Below, piece after piece: positions 34,078 through 43,914 of a stretch of 64,000 nt of DNA. Made by a program: the position numbers and the translations under genes. The stretch is from contig JANQQL010000020.1 of NCBI GenBank assembly GCA_028289345.1, positions 1 to 64,000 on the forward strand, written 5' to 3'. The notes beneath the pieces are model-generated. The model had not been told where the DNA came from. It saw nothing but the letters and a program-made list of their open reading frames with translations, and did no database searches. The first letter of the stretch is position 1. Every line of letters starts with the position of its first letter. The stretch comes from Planctomycetota bacterium (GTDB taxonomy: Bacteria; Planctomycetota; B15-G4; SIAN01).

Positions 34078-35282
34078 TGACCGACCGACTGTACACGCTG
34101 GATTCCAAGCTGTTGGAGTTCGACGCCACCATCGTGCGTGTGGACCAAGCGGGCGAGAATTCGGCCGTCGTCCTGGATCGCTCGGCGTTCTATCCCACCG
34201 GCGGCGGTCAACCTTTCGACCAGGGCACGCTCAATGAACACCGGGTCACCGACGTGCAAGCCAGCGACGACGGCGGTGAGGTGCTTCACATCCTCGACGG
34301 CCCGGTCGACTGGCAACCAGGAATCGCGGTGCGCGGCTGCGTCGACGGAAATCGCCGTCGCGACCATCGCCAGCAACATTCCGGTCAACACATCCTGACC
34401 CAGGCTTTTTCGGAAACCAGCGGCCGAGAAACCACCAGCTTCCATATGGGGCAATCGACCAGCACCATCGATCTGGACGGACTGGTGGATCGGGGTGCCA
34501 TGGATGCCGCCGAGCGACGAGCCAACGAAATCGTCTTCGAAGATCGGGCGGTACACACCCACGTGGTCACTCCCGACGAACTCCCCCGCTTTCCCAGTTT
34601 GCGTCAGAGCTTCACCGGATCCTCGATCCGTGTGATTGAGGTCGACGGGTTCGATCAGTCCACCTGTGGCGGCACGCACGTGCAGCGAACCGGCGAGATC
34701 GGACTCATCGCGGTGCTCGGGGCCGAACGCATCAAGAAGACCAGTCGAGTCGAATTCGTCTGCGGAACACGAGCACTGGATGCGCTCCACCAAGCCCACG
34801 ACGTGAGTCAACAAGCAGCTCGGGCGCTGACGACTTCTCCCGACTCGGTGGTTCAACAACTGCGCCGGTTGCAGGAGTCTCTGAAAAGCCAACAGAAACG
34901 AATCAAGCAACTGTTTGGAGAAGTGTCCGACAAGCTCGCCGCGGATCTACGCAGCGAGGCGCGATCCCACGGGGAAGGCTTGGCGGTGGTGAGAGTTCTC
35001 GAGGGATTGAACCGTGACGAAGCCCAGCTGCTCGCGGCCAAGCTGTGCCAGGAGCCGGGGCTGATCGCCCTCCTCGGGGTGCAAGACGGACTCGAGGCGC
35101 GGCTCCTGTTCCAACGCCACGCGAAGCTCGTCTCCCCGGCCATGGGTGAGCTGATGAAGCGAGTCCTGACTCGCCTCGAGGGCCGAGGAGGCGGCTCGCC
35201 CACGGCTGCTCAAGGGATCCTTGCAAACCACGAACAGCTAAACGCCGCACTCGAAACGGCGTTCCAAGAACTGTCTTCCTGA
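34077..35282 (+). CDS. AlaX-like alanyl-tRNA editing protein (long form with DHHA1-like domain)
   Basis: 401 residues. The editing domain has the zinc ligands HRQQHSGQHIL (HxxxH) and QSTCGGTHVQRTGEIG (CxxxH), plus AFYPTGGGQPFDQG, as in the editing half of AlaRS. A coiled-coil linker (about 250-290) leads to a DHHA1-like C-terminal domain (about 300-400, with AAQGILANHEQLNAAL). Such free-standing proteins remove Ser or Gly mischarged on tRNA-Ala. Fourth gene of the operon; the link with a kinase and a phosphodiesterase is unusual. Confidence 0.88.
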   Translation: MTDRLYTLDSKLLEFDATIVRVDQAGENSAVVLDRSAFYPTGGGQPFDQGTLNEHRVTDVQASDDGGEVLHILDGPVDWQPGIAVRGCVDGNRRRDHRQQHSGQHILTQAFSETSGRETTSFHMGQSTSTIDLDGLVDRGAMDAAERRANEIVFEDRAVHTHVVTPDELPRFPSLRQSFTGSSIRVIEVDGFDQSTCGGTHVQRTGEIGLIAVLGAERIKKTSRVEFVCGTRALDALHQAHDVSQQAARALTTSPDSVVQQLRRLQESLKSQQKRIKQLFGEVSDKLAADLRSEARSHGEGLAVVRVLEGLNRDEAQLLAAKLCQEPGLIALLGVQDGLEARLLFQRHAKLVSPAMGELMKRVLTRLEGRGGGSPTAAQGILANHEQLNAALETAFQELSS

Positions 35283-35285
35283 GAA

Positions 35286-35348
35286 CCTCACCTTCTCTTT
35301 TTCCAACCTTCCTCGGGACTCTTTCCGGGTCGATCCTCCATGGTGAGG
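35286..35348 (+). repeat. 7-bp inverted repeat after the editing-protein gene
   Basis: CCTCACC (35286-35292) pairs with GGTGAGG (35342-35348) across a 49-nt loop containing CTTTTT. Could form part of a transcript end or leader between AlaX and the next gene. Weak. Confidence 0.25.
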
Positions 35349-35433
35349 CTGGAAATCACGCGGGGGACGGCTAGATAATGGAGTTGCGAGCCACGGGGAG
35401 GCAGGCCGACGGCAGTCTTGGAGGAGACGGGTC

Positions 35434-36831
35434 ATGGGTATCGGCGCGAGGAGACTCCTCGTGGTTGGGGCAATCGCCATCTCGGCGTGCGATTCGAACA
35501 GCCACTCCACCGGATCTGGAATCGGGAACATCGCCGCCGTCGGTGACTTGGTCAGCGACCCCACGCGCGAAGTCGTGTACGTCACCGATCGCGATGGCGG
35601 CTGGGTCCACGCCATGTCGACGCGAACCGGGGAACCGCTCCGACGCGCCCACTTCGGGTCGCGTTTGACCCAACTGGCAGTCGATCAGAACGGCGACAAA
35701 TTGTTTGTCGCGGCTCCCGACTTCGGCGAAGTGATTCAGCTCGACGCGGAGACATTCACGACCGAACGTCGACTTCAGGTCGAAGAAGCTCCGATGGACA
35801 TGGTCTGGCGCCACCCCGGCACCTTGGTCATGGCCACCGCGCAAGGACTGGTCGAGGTGAACCCGGCATCTCGCGGCCGTCGTTCGTTGCAAGCCGACGT
35901 GGGTGAGAACAGCTTGCTCGCCATCAACGAAGACGGCGGCGCCCTGTTCGTGATGGACCGAGAGCCCATCGCCTTTGCCCTGGCCGCAGAGAACACCCCC
36001 CCCTCGTCCTCCGACTCGAACCGCAGCTCCGTGCTTCGCGTGCGTCGCTTTGGCCTCCCCACCACCGACGACTTCCCGGCTCACGGAAGCGCTGCCGCCG
36101 ATCTGGAAGCGAGCACCTCCGTGGTTCAGCTTCAGGGTGAAGGACTGGGCATTCACCTGTCCTACGACAACTCGCGGGTCATCGCCAGCACCAACGGCCA
36201 GGAAGGGATCTACGTGCTGGACGCGCTCAGCTTGGCGACCGACGACACCGTTTCCCTTGGCCCAGACTTGAATGCCGTTGCCGTCAACACCATCTCGACT
36301 CGGATGTTCACGGCGACCCAGGAAGAGGTGGTCGATAGCTTGAACCTGGCCAGTTTCGACCCAGGCGGAGGCGTGTTGTCCGGCGGAGCGGTCCAAGATC
36401 AAGGGCTGCTGGTCGCTGCGGACTCCCTGAGCCTGGTCGTCCATACCGACGACAAGCGTGTCGAGACCCGCCGGGCCTTCCGGACCCAGCTGCTCGGTGC
36501 CCCCGTCGCCCGACTTGGCACTCGCTACGAAATCGAGGCAGTGGGCACCCCGGGGGATCGCTTCATCATGCTGGCCTCGACAACCCCCGGATTCATCTTT
36601 TTGAAGTCTCCGAACCAGGAAGAGCTGTTCCTCGACCTCGATCTGCGCAACCTGCTGATCGTGTTCGCCGGGACGTTCGACCAAACCGGCCGGATTCGCC
36701 AGGGTTGGAATGTCGACCCGTTCCCCATCTTGGATGGGGAAACCATCATCGCCCAATTCCTTGTCCGAGACGGCATCACCGGCAAGCCCAAAGACGTTTC
36801 GAACCCGTTGTTGATTCGCTTCCGCTGGTGA
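35434..36831 (+). CDS. beta-propeller lipoprotein (YVTN-like)
   Basis: 465 residues, ATG with GGAGGAG upstream. The signal RRLLVVGAIAISAC has a good lipobox (ISA|C), so it should be a lipoprotein. The body is made of repeated propeller blades with blade-like phrases such as VVYVTDRDGGWVHAMSTRTGEPL, QLAVDQNGDKLFVAAPDFGEV, LLAINEDGGALFVMD and GIHLSYDNSRVIASTNGQEGIYVLDAL. The final 110 residues (from about 350) form a separate beta-sandwich-like domain. Probably an extracytoplasmic binding protein; ligand unknown. Confidence 0.82.
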   Translation: MGIGARRLLVVGAIAISACDSNSHSTGSGIGNIAAVGDLVSDPTREVVYVTDRDGGWVHAMSTRTGEPLRRAHFGSRLTQLAVDQNGDKLFVAAPDFGEVIQLDAETFTTERRLQVEEAPMDMVWRHPGTLVMATAQGLVEVNPASRGRRSLQADVGENSLLAINEDGGALFVMDREPIAFALAAENTPPSSSDSNRSSVLRVRRFGLPTTDDFPAHGSAAADLEASTSVVQLQGEGLGIHLSYDNSRVIASTNGQEGIYVLDALSLATDDTVSLGPDLNAVAVNTISTRMFTATQEEVVDSLNLASFDPGGGVLSGGAVQDQGLLVAADSLSLVVHTDDKRVETRRAFRTQLLGAPVARLGTRYEIEAVGTPGDRFIMLASTTPGFIFLKSPNQEELFLDLDLRNLLIVFAGTFDQTGRIRQGWNVDPFPILDGETIIAQFLVRDGITGKPKDVSNPLLIRFRW

Positions 36832-36836
36832 GGAGC

Positions 36837-36859
36837 CCAGCCAAACCGGCTGGTACAAT
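36837..36859 (+). promoter_or_regulatory. hairpin and -10 box preceding tRNA-Leu
   Basis: CCAGCC (36837-36842) pairs with GGCTGG (36848-36853) over a 5-nt loop just after the lipoprotein stop. A TACAAT -10 element follows directly at 36854-36859, about 10 nt before the tRNA. A -35 box is not clear. The hairpin may end the upstream transcript. Confidence 0.4.
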
Positions 36860-36869
36860 GCGGAACTCC

Positions 36870-36953
36870 GCGAGGATGGCGGAATGGCAGACGCGCTAGA
36901 TTTAGGATCTAGTGGGGTAACCCGTGGGGGTTCAAGTCCCCCTCCTCGCACCA
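36870..36953 (+). tRNA. tRNA-Leu (anticodon UAG)
   Basis: 84 nt including an encoded CCA. Acceptor stem GCGAGGA / TCCTCGC with A discriminator and CCA. Anticodon stem CTAGA/TCTAG with loop TTTAGGA, giving anticodon TAG (UAG). Long class II variable arm around GGGGTAACCC. T-arm GGGGG-TTCAAGT-CCCCC. Reads CUN leucine codons. Confidence 0.97.
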
Positions 36954-37062
36954 GTTCACGGTTCCATGAGGGTTGGTCCGAGCGCCGTCCCTCTTGAAGT
37001 CGCCTTCCCCGGGAATCCGCTGGCAGCTCGACCAGCCTACCAGGGATGAACACTCCCGCGGC

Positions 37063-38970
37063 TCACTCGCTCCGTTCCTGCAAGCGGACCGGAAGCACAT
37101 TGGACACAATCACCCCGTCTTCGCCACGCGCCTCGAGAAGTGCGAACGACAGGTCCCCCGGAAACCGGCGAGCCACCTCGAGGAACTGCAACGCCGCCCC
37201 TTGCAATCCGTCGAAGGTCCCGGCTCCAGGCGTTCGCCGCAAGAACAACTTTCCATGAGGCATTTCGGCGGCGAAGAACCGCTGAACTCGGTTGAACAGA
37301 ACCAGCACCAGTGTGCCCGGCGCCTCCCCACTCACTCGCAACTCGAACTCGCCGTGAGGTCCGACCACGACTGCCCCGGCCTGGGTTTCCGCCGGATTCG
37401 TTTCTATCGGCAGACGCTCGTCCAAGTTGGCGAGTCGGAGCCGTCCCGGTGCCGGAAGCACGCTGGCATCCAAGGGCGGAACGTCGATGACCCGCTGAGA
37501 ATGGGCATCGTACTGCAAGGCGCGAATCCAACCGTGCACGGCGAGTCGATGCAACGTTTCGGTGGTTGAAATGTAATCGCCCGCAATGCGAGCCGTCGCA
37601 CCGTCCGCCGCGGGGATCACCGGATACACCGGCACTTCGGGGTCCACGAAAGGAGGACGACACGCCCCCGAAAGCCCGTACTGGAAACACCGTGCCACCG
37701 GCCGCACCCCTTGAGGAACACTCATCGGTGCCCCGAACAAGAACAGGGGTCGCGCTTCGTTGGCGGCGACCTCGGTCAGGTCAGCCACGATCCGATCGGC
37801 AACCTCGCCAGCCTCCGCGGTCTCCCTTCGCAATGGCTGCCCTGCGGCCAGCCACAGGACCACCACGCCGGCAATTGACACTCGGGCAGCCCCCCGCCAA
37901 GGACCAGCAACTCCCTCTCCCAGGCAGCCCAGGAGCAACGCTCCCGCGACCAGGGAACCGTACCAGCGGTAGGCCTGGAGGGGCAGCGCCACGCCTCCAC
38001 TTCCCTCGGCCAGCAAAATGTCCGCCGACGCCGGCACGAGCAGCGACAACCCCAGGAACCCAAACCCGGCGGCTCTCCGAAGAGGACGCCAATCCTTTCG
38101 GTGCGACACCAATCCCGCCACGAGGAGCCCGAGCAACAAGATTGGCAGTACCGTTCCGACGACCGTCGATCCCGGGAAGGAAAGCTCCGCGTAGACCGGA
38201 ACAAACCAGCGTCCCAAAGCGCTTCCCAGTCCTTGCAGCAACACCACAATCGTGGTCGGGGTCATCGGCACTCCATAGCCGCCGAGAAGCACTCCCGTGG
38301 CAAGCCAGCGAAGCAGCAACGCCAACGGAACGACAGCCGCCAGCAAGCCGAGAACCACCGATCGGAGCGGTGCCGGGACCTCTTGGTCGCGCACAGGGGC
38401 CGGCATGATTGCCAAGAAAGCCGACAAAGCGATCGGCCAGACCAAACCCGCGTCAAACGTCTGAGTGATCGTCAACGCCAGAAGCCACAGGGGAAACGGC
38501 CCACCGAGCCCGCGTCGCTGGCGGGCCGCAAACTGAAGAGAAAGTGCCACCAGCAAGCCGAGCAGGATCTGCGGGGTTCCCCCATCGAGATAAAGGATGC
38601 AGGTCACCACATAGGGTTGTGCTACCAACAGCAACGCCGCCATCGCGGCCGCCGTCACCGACACCCCCCAAGCCCGAGCGGCACGAAAGGTTGCCAACAC
38701 CGTGGCCCCGTGGAGAAGCGCCAGTACCAGGTGCACGGCCCAAGGGTCCACACCAGGAAAACGAACCAGGGCCCAGGTCACGCTGTCGCCAATCGGCCGA
38801 TAAAACGACACCATGGCGATGTCCAAGTGCGTCTGAGTCCAGCAATCGGTGAATGACGAACGCAAGTAGTGATCGAACGCGAGGTAATCCTCAGCACGAA
38901 ACCCGGAGCCCAGGTCGGGCAGGGCCACCACGAATGCCAGCAACAGCAATCCGAACAAGAGCCCCCTCAT
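37063..38970 (-). CDS. polytopic membrane protein, GT-C glycosyltransferase-like
   Basis: 635 residues. The N-terminal 370 residues hold about ten hydrophobic helices. The first loop carries acidic residues (GFRAEDYLAFDHYLRSSF and TQTHLDIAMVSFYRPI), as in GT-C enzymes that use polyprenyl-phosphate sugars, but no definite family signature is visible. The C-terminal 240 residues are a soluble extracytoplasmic domain with beta-rich character. The ATG overlaps the upstream giant gene's stop (ATGA), so both are produced together. Confidence 0.7.
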   Translation of the reverse strand: MRGLLFGLLLLAFVVALPDLGSGFRAEDYLAFDHYLRSSFTDCWTQTHLDIAMVSFYRPIGDSVTWALVRFPGVDPWAVHLVLALLHGATVLATFRAARAWGVSVTAAAMAALLLVAQPYVVTCILYLDGGTPQILLGLLVALSLQFAARQRRGLGGPFPLWLLALTITQTFDAGLVWPIALSAFLAIMPAPVRDQEVPAPLRSVVLGLLAAVVPLALLLRWLATGVLLGGYGVPMTPTTIVVLLQGLGSALGRWFVPVYAELSFPGSTVVGTVLPILLLGLLVAGLVSHRKDWRPLRRAAGFGFLGLSLLVPASADILLAEGSGGVALPLQAYRWYGSLVAGALLLGCLGEGVAGPWRGAARVSIAGVVVLWLAAGQPLRRETAEAGEVADRIVADLTEVAANEARPLFLFGAPMSVPQGVRPVARCFQYGLSGACRPPFVDPEVPVYPVIPAADGATARIAGDYISTTETLHRLAVHGWIRALQYDAHSQRVIDVPPLDASVLPAPGRLRLANLDERLPIETNPAETQAGAVVVGPHGEFELRVSGEAPGTLVLVLFNRVQRFFAAEMPHGKLFLRRTPGAGTFDGLQGAALQFLEVARRFPGDLSFALLEARGEDGVIVSNVLPVRLQERSE

Positions 38971-41900
38971 GGACGGCTCCCCGCCGCCGCTTCGGGAACG
39001 ATCAATTGAAGCCGAACCGAATCGGGATCAACCTCGATTTCATCGGTGAGGATCACCTGGTCGTCACGCATCACCTCCACCGTCCAACGTCCCCAACCAA
39101 GGCCCCGTGCGACGCGGTCCGGAGTGGCCAGATTCATGAACGATCCGACACCCGCCTCGGCCCAACGCTCCTCTCCGCGAGAGTTGCGAAACCGAGTTTC
39201 GGCATCTTCGACCGGGTTTCCTCGCCCATCGACCACGTCCACCCCGAGGTCGAGGCCTCCTCGCAATGACACATTCAGGGTCGTCGGTGCTCCCTCCGCG
39301 ACTCGCACGTTGCTCTGCACCTGCAGCGCGTAGCCCTGGGCGTACACCTCGACCGAGAAGCTTCCGACCTCCAACCCAGGAAGCTGAAACAAACCGTCAG
39401 GACCGGACATCGCGAGACGCCGAGTTCTCGCTCCCTCCTTGGCGACCGCGGTGATCATGGCCGCCCCGATCGGATCACCTCGTTGGTCTCGAATCGCCCC
39501 CTCCAGACGGCCACCGCCGTCGACCCACAGTTCCCCGAGATCGATGGCTTGCCCTTCCTCCAGTCGCACCGAAGCGAGATCGAAGCTCGCGGTTTGCCCC
39601 ATCACCTCCTTGGCGGTGAGTAACGTCAAGCGATAGTCCCCCGGCGAGATCATCGTGAACTCGAACCTGCCATTTTCGTCGGCAGAGACTCGTTGAACGC
39701 CGAAGAATTGACGGAACTGGTGGCCGGACGCATCCGCCAAGCCCAGCCGTGCACTCGCCATCGTCTGCGCTTCGTCGTGACTCTTCAGGCGACCGCGGAT
39801 GGACCCGGCCGGAATCTCCAAATGCACAATGGCTTCCGGTTGGTCCGGGATCTCGAACAGTCCCAGGTCGATTCCCCGTCCTTGACTCCGGCCGTTGACG
39901 TAGCGCGCCAGAGTCGGCCCGGGTTTCAATCCAACCGTGGAATAGGAGCCGTCCGCTTGCACCGCCGCCGTACGCGCTCCACCGCTGATCAGGTTTTGCA
40001 GCCCCCCGGCGGGAATCATGGTGAGGGTTCCCCGCTCGACAGGTGCCCCCAGGTAGGTCAATGTCCCGCGAACCTCGATTCCCCCCTCGTCGAACGCGGA
40101 GATCACGAAGTCGTGGGTCGTCACTTCCCCCGACTTCACCGAAACCACCGCCGGCTGGAGCCGCGACAAGATCTGGGCAAGCAAGTTGTCGTCGTCGCGA
40201 CCAATGTCCGTGTCCAGAAGTAACACCGCCCACGATCCCGGCTCCAGACCGTGCAATTGGTAGCGCCCCTCTTCCGTGCTGGTGGCTTGACGAAGATGGT
40301 CCGACCCGCCACGGGCAATGATCAGTACGCCGGCAACCGGAGCCCCCTTGTCATCCGTCACGACCCCTTCGAGTCCACCGCCCGCATCCAACGTCACCGT
40401 CACCCCTTCCAAACGGTCGCGGCCTTGCAACTCGAAGGCGGGAGGCTGCTGTCGCCGGTACTCCGGATGAGTGATCGTGAGTTGCACGGCCCGACGTGGC
40501 AGCCCCTTCACTTCAAATCGTCCTCGGGCATCGCTTCGGACCCGTGGCGGGGCCGCGAACTCTTCGACGAATCGAAGCAGATCGCGGGCTCCTCCCAGCG
40601 GCAAGGGCGGAATGCTGTCCAAGGAAAGTCCGAAGCGCTGAAAGTCTCTCTCGATGCCGGCTCGGTCCAATCCGGGAAGATGGTCTGCATCGATCCAGGC
40701 GCCGGCGACCGGCTCCTGCGTCAGAGCATCGAGCACGACTCCCGAAATCGCGGCGCCGGCGTCCAAGACCACCACCTTGCCACGGGTGGTTTCGCCCGGC
40801 TTGATGATCCAGTCCGAGACCGGCTCTTGGGCGTGGTCACGCGCCGAGACCAGCCCCTGATAGGTCCCGGCCGGAATCCCCTCGAACCGAAACTTCCCTT
40901 TGGGATCGACGAAGCGGCGCTCGTGCACGGTCAGGATTCCCTGGCGCAATCGCAGGCGAAACTCCGGGACCGCTTCCTGGTTCTTGCCGGACACCACGAT
41001 GCCTTCCACCGCCCCCGACCGCGGCAACGTGATCGTCACGGAACTTCCGGTTTCCGCGAAATGCATGAGCCGGCCAAAGGGATGGAGCACCTCGAGATTC
41101 CATGGACCTTCCGCAAGTTGCGCGAAGTGAAAGGTCCCGTCTGCTGCAGTCCGGGTCTCGTTGCGGATCACCAGGTCGTCGGACATGTCGCTGAGGTCCG
41201 GAACCCCGGGAATGCGCGGTCGGTAGGCTCGGACGCGCGCCCCTTCCAGCGGAGCTTCCTGATCATCCACCACCACGCCGTCGATCCAGTGTCCCGCGGC
41301 GAGGGTCATGACGACCGGACCGAGCGATGCGCCGCTCGCCACATCCACCCCGCGCCGGACTCCGGTCTGTCGTTCCGGCGCCGTGGCGTAGAGGCGATAC
41401 CTCCCGGACGGGAGCGACCCGATTTCGAAGCGACCGTTTTCCCCGGTACGCGCCGAAAACTCGTGTCGATCGGCCTCCAGGATCGACTCGAACACCTGGG
41501 TCATGGGTAGTGCCACGACGAGCGCTCCCTCGACCGCGCCGCCGGTCTCTTCGATCACCCGGCCGAACAAGCGCGCCCCGCGTTGCAAGACGATCGTTCT
41601 GGACCCGGCTTCTCCGGACAAACTCAACCCTCGCAAGATTTCGCGCGCGAATCCCGGCGCTTCCACGAACAACGTGTAAGGGCGATCCTCCGGAAGAGAG
41701 GGAAAGCAGAATTCTCCCTCCGGATCGGTGAACTCCAGCCATTTGCAGAAGTCCGCCGCTTCGCGACCCAAGACCAAAGTCGGGTTGAGTGGCGAGAACA
41801 ACTCGAGTCTCGCCCCGGCAATCCCCGAACGATTGTCATCGACCACTCGACCACCCAGGCGCCTTCCCGGAGCCAGCCATACTTCGTGGCCGGTCAACGC

Positions 41901-42452
41901 CTCCCCCTCGCCGAGTTCCAGGGGCGGATAGTCCAATTGCCATCCCGCCTCGGAAGAGGCGACAACGAAGAAGCGCGCCTCGTCGATCCCACGGAGTGTG
42001 AATGCACCGGTTTCGTCGGTGACGTCTTCTGCCAACCCGCCGCCGCGGGCGAACAGAGACTGGTCGATCAACTCCTGATAAGCCCGAGACCCATGACGAT
42101 CGACAAGCTCGAACAATTCCTGAGTTCCGACGCGAGGACGGAATCGGCTGGCGACCACGCGGGCGCCCACCACCGGCACCTCGTCCTCCACCGAACGAAC
42201 ATGGCCGCGCACGGAACGGGAGAGGGCCAGATCTTCGGGAGACCGCTGCGGCGAGATCTCGGCGCTGGAATCCTCACTGCTTGGCAAACTCGCCGACCCG
42301 GCGTCCGCCGAGGTCGGACGGCTCCTCTCCCAGGGGGTCGCCGGCGCGGTGTCCGCGGAACGGAGGAACCACCAAGCCCCGACGAGGATGCCCGCCCCAA
42401 GCCCCAAGATCCCCAGACTCCGCGAGGCTCTCAACTGGTCGGTCCTTTCCAT
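38967..42452 (-). CDS. large carboxypeptidase-regulatory-like repeat protein, membrane-anchored
   Basis: 1161 residues. A single N-terminal hydrophobic anchor (about 12-30, LGILGLGAGILVGAWWFL) is followed by a Ser/Pro-rich spacer. About eight to ten CarboxypepD_reg / SpaA-like beta-sandwich modules then follow, each with phrases such as GVVLDALTQEPVAGAWIDAD, GVVTDDKGAPVAGVLIIARGG, GRFEVKGLPRRAVQLTITHP and GRYQLHGLEPGSWAVLLLD. Probably a long extracytoplasmic stalk. Coupled to the membrane protein downstream. No catalytic motif seen. Confidence 0.85.
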   Translation of the reverse strand: MERTDQLRASRSLGILGLGAGILVGAWWFLRSADTAPATPWERSRPTSADAGSASLPSSEDSSAEISPQRSPEDLALSRSVRGHVRSVEDEVPVVGARVVASRFRPRVGTQELFELVDRHGSRAYQELIDQSLFARGGGLAEDVTDETGAFTLRGIDEARFFVVASSEAGWQLDYPPLELGEGEALTGHEVWLAPGRRLGGRVVDDNRSGIAGARLELFSPLNPTLVLGREAADFCKWLEFTDPEGEFCFPSLPEDRPYTLFVEAPGFAREILRGLSLSGEAGSRTIVLQRGARLFGRVIEETGGAVEGALVVALPMTQVFESILEADRHEFSARTGENGRFEIGSLPSGRYRLYATAPERQTGVRRGVDVASGASLGPVVMTLAAGHWIDGVVVDDQEAPLEGARVRAYRPRIPGVPDLSDMSDDLVIRNETRTAADGTFHFAQLAEGPWNLEVLHPFGRLMHFAETGSSVTITLPRSGAVEGIVVSGKNQEAVPEFRLRLRQGILTVHERRFVDPKGKFRFEGIPAGTYQGLVSARDHAQEPVSDWIIKPGETTRGKVVVLDAGAAISGVVLDALTQEPVAGAWIDADHLPGLDRAGIERDFQRFGLSLDSIPPLPLGGARDLLRFVEEFAAPPRVRSDARGRFEVKGLPRRAVQLTITHPEYRRQQPPAFELQGRDRLEGVTVTLDAGGGLEGVVTDDKGAPVAGVLIIARGGSDHLRQATSTEEGRYQLHGLEPGSWAVLLLDTDIGRDDDNLLAQILSRLQPAVVSVKSGEVTTHDFVISAFDEGGIEVRGTLTYLGAPVERGTLTMIPAGGLQNLISGGARTAAVQADGSYSTVGLKPGPTLARYVNGRSQGRGIDLGLFEIPDQPEAIVHLEIPAGSIRGRLKSHDEAQTMASARLGLADASGHQFRQFFGVQRVSADENGRFEFTMISPGDYRLTLLTAKEVMGQTASFDLASVRLEEGQAIDLGELWVDGGGRLEGAIRDQRGDPIGAAMITAVAKEGARTRRLAMSGPDGLFQLPGLEVGSFSVEVYAQGYALQVQSNVRVAEGAPTTLNVSLRGGLDLGVDVVDGRGNPVEDAETRFRNSRGEERWAEAGVGSFMNLATPDRVARGLGWGRWTVEVMRDDQVILTDEIEVDPDSVRLQLIVPEAAAGSRP

Positions 42453-42568
42453 TCCATGACTAGAATCGCCGTTGCGCGGATTCTATGGCCTGCCGATCGG
42501 GCCCTCGCGGAATCGCGAGATCTTCCCCGCGGCCGCTCCTTCCTCGCTTGGAAAGCAACTCTTTGACC

Positions 42569-43696
42569 ATGGTTCCCCGACCCGACGATTTCGCCGAAGC
42601 ACCGCCCACGGAAACGGTGGAGATGGGCTCGCCTCGCTGCCTAGTGGTGGGGTTGGACTGCCGCTCCATGAACCTGTACCGGTTCTTGCGCGTCCGATTC
42701 CCCCGCTTGCCGAGGAGTCGCTTTCACCGCTGGATCGCCGACGGACAGGTGAGGGTCAACGGCGCTGCGGTCATCGACTCCCGGCCCTTGCGGGCCGGAG
42801 ACGTCGTGGAGGTGGATGCCGAGGTCGAGAGCACCCCTCGACGCGCCCCGCGTCCCTGGAAGATCCTTTACGAAGATGAATCCATGCTCGCGGTGGAGAA
42901 GTCCGCGGGGGTCGCGGCAGCTCCGGAACGTTCTCGAAAGCCGGACCTGTTGACACTGCTCCGCGAAGCGCGACCCTCCGCCACCGAAGTCCCGAAGCTC
43001 GTCCACCGTCTGGACAAGCACGCGAGCGGAGTTGTGGTGTACGCCTTGGGGCGGGCCGCCAAACAAGCATTGGTCAAAGACTTCGCGGAACGGCGGGTCA
43101 CCAAGGATTACCTGGCTCTGGTGTCGGGGCATCTGCAAGAAGCCCTGAGCTTGCAGCGCTCCCAGGTGGCCGCGTCTTCCGGACGACGTGTCCGAATGCG
43201 AGTCGTTCCTCATGGTGGCAAGGATGCGGTGACCCTGGTGCGGCGGGCCTTTGAATTCACCGGCTTCACCGTGGTTCACGCTCGCCCGATCACCGGACGC
43301 ACCCATCAGATTCGCCTGCACTTGCACGCTCTTGGCAACTCGATCGTCGGTGACGATGTTTATCACGGGGTACGTCAGCTTTTCTTGTCCCAGATCAAGG
43401 CAGGCTATCGCCGTTCCCGCGGAGAGGTGGAGCGTCCACTCCTCGATCGACTGGCCCTGCACGCGACCCGACTGCGACTGCGGAGTCCGGCCACCGGCAA
43501 CGACGTCGTGATCGAGTCGCCCCTCCCGCGCGACATCCAGACGACTCTCCGACAGCTGCAGAAGACTGCCGGACTGCGACCGGCCGAGGAATTCCGCCAG
43601 TGGAGCAAACTCCCTCTCGGGGAGGACGACCCGTTCGCCGAGGTGACCACTCCGGACCTGACCCCCGATCTGGAACTCGAGGAGCCACAGAGCTAA
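42569..43696 (+). CDS. RluA-family pseudouridine synthase
   Basis: 375 residues from the ATG at 42569. N-terminal S4 RNA-binding domain (LYRFLRVRFPRLPRSRFHRWIADGQVRVNG), then the catalytic domain with VHRLDKHASGVVVYALG (catalytic Asp in HRLDxxxSG), FAERRVTKDYLALV and ITGRTHQIRLHLHALGN. It converts uridines of 23S rRNA or tRNA to pseudouridine; the exact target (RluC/RluD-like) cannot be fixed. It has an acidic C-terminal tail of about 60 residues. Located upstream of rpmH on the same strand with a 293-bp gap holding the rpmH promoter. Confidence 0.9.
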   Translation: MVPRPDDFAEAPPTETVEMGSPRCLVVGLDCRSMNLYRFLRVRFPRLPRSRFHRWIADGQVRVNGAAVIDSRPLRAGDVVEVDAEVESTPRRAPRPWKILYEDESMLAVEKSAGVAAAPERSRKPDLLTLLREARPSATEVPKLVHRLDKHASGVVVYALGRAAKQALVKDFAERRVTKDYLALVSGHLQEALSLQRSQVAASSGRRVRMRVVPHGGKDAVTLVRRAFEFTGFTVVHARPITGRTHQIRLHLHALGNSIVGDDVYHGVRQLFLSQIKAGYRRSRGEVERPLLDRLALHATRLRLRSPATGNDVVIESPLPRDIQTTLRQLQKTAGLRPAEEFRQWSKLPLGEDDPFAEVTTPDLTPDLELEEPQS

Positions 43697-43886
43697 CAGG
43701 TCGCGAGACGTTCTCGGTGGTCCGCTCGAGTCTGAGCCTGGACCGTTCTCTGCCCCAAGAACTGGGTTCCTGGAGTCGCTCGCGGCCCCCGTCAGTCCTG
43801 ACCAAGGCGAGATCCCTCCCACGGCCCCACGGAGGCACTCCGCCTGCCGAGGGAACCTCTCGGTTCGCCTGAGCCCCAGGCCATCG

Positions 43887-43914
43887 TTGACTCCCGGCCC
43901 CCCGACCCTACACT
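43887..43914 (+). promoter_or_regulatory. sigma-70 promoter of rpmH
   Basis: TTGACT (43887-43892), 16-bp spacer, TACACT (43909-43914). Transcription would start near 43921, leaving a leader of about 70 nt before the rpmH ATG. This is the cleanest housekeeping promoter seen in the window. Confidence 0.65.

Noticed and set aside
35371..37053. 560-codon minus-strand frame
   Set aside because: Antisense to the beta-propeller lipoprotein, which has a lipobox and strong ribosome binding site; the frame also crosses the tRNA.
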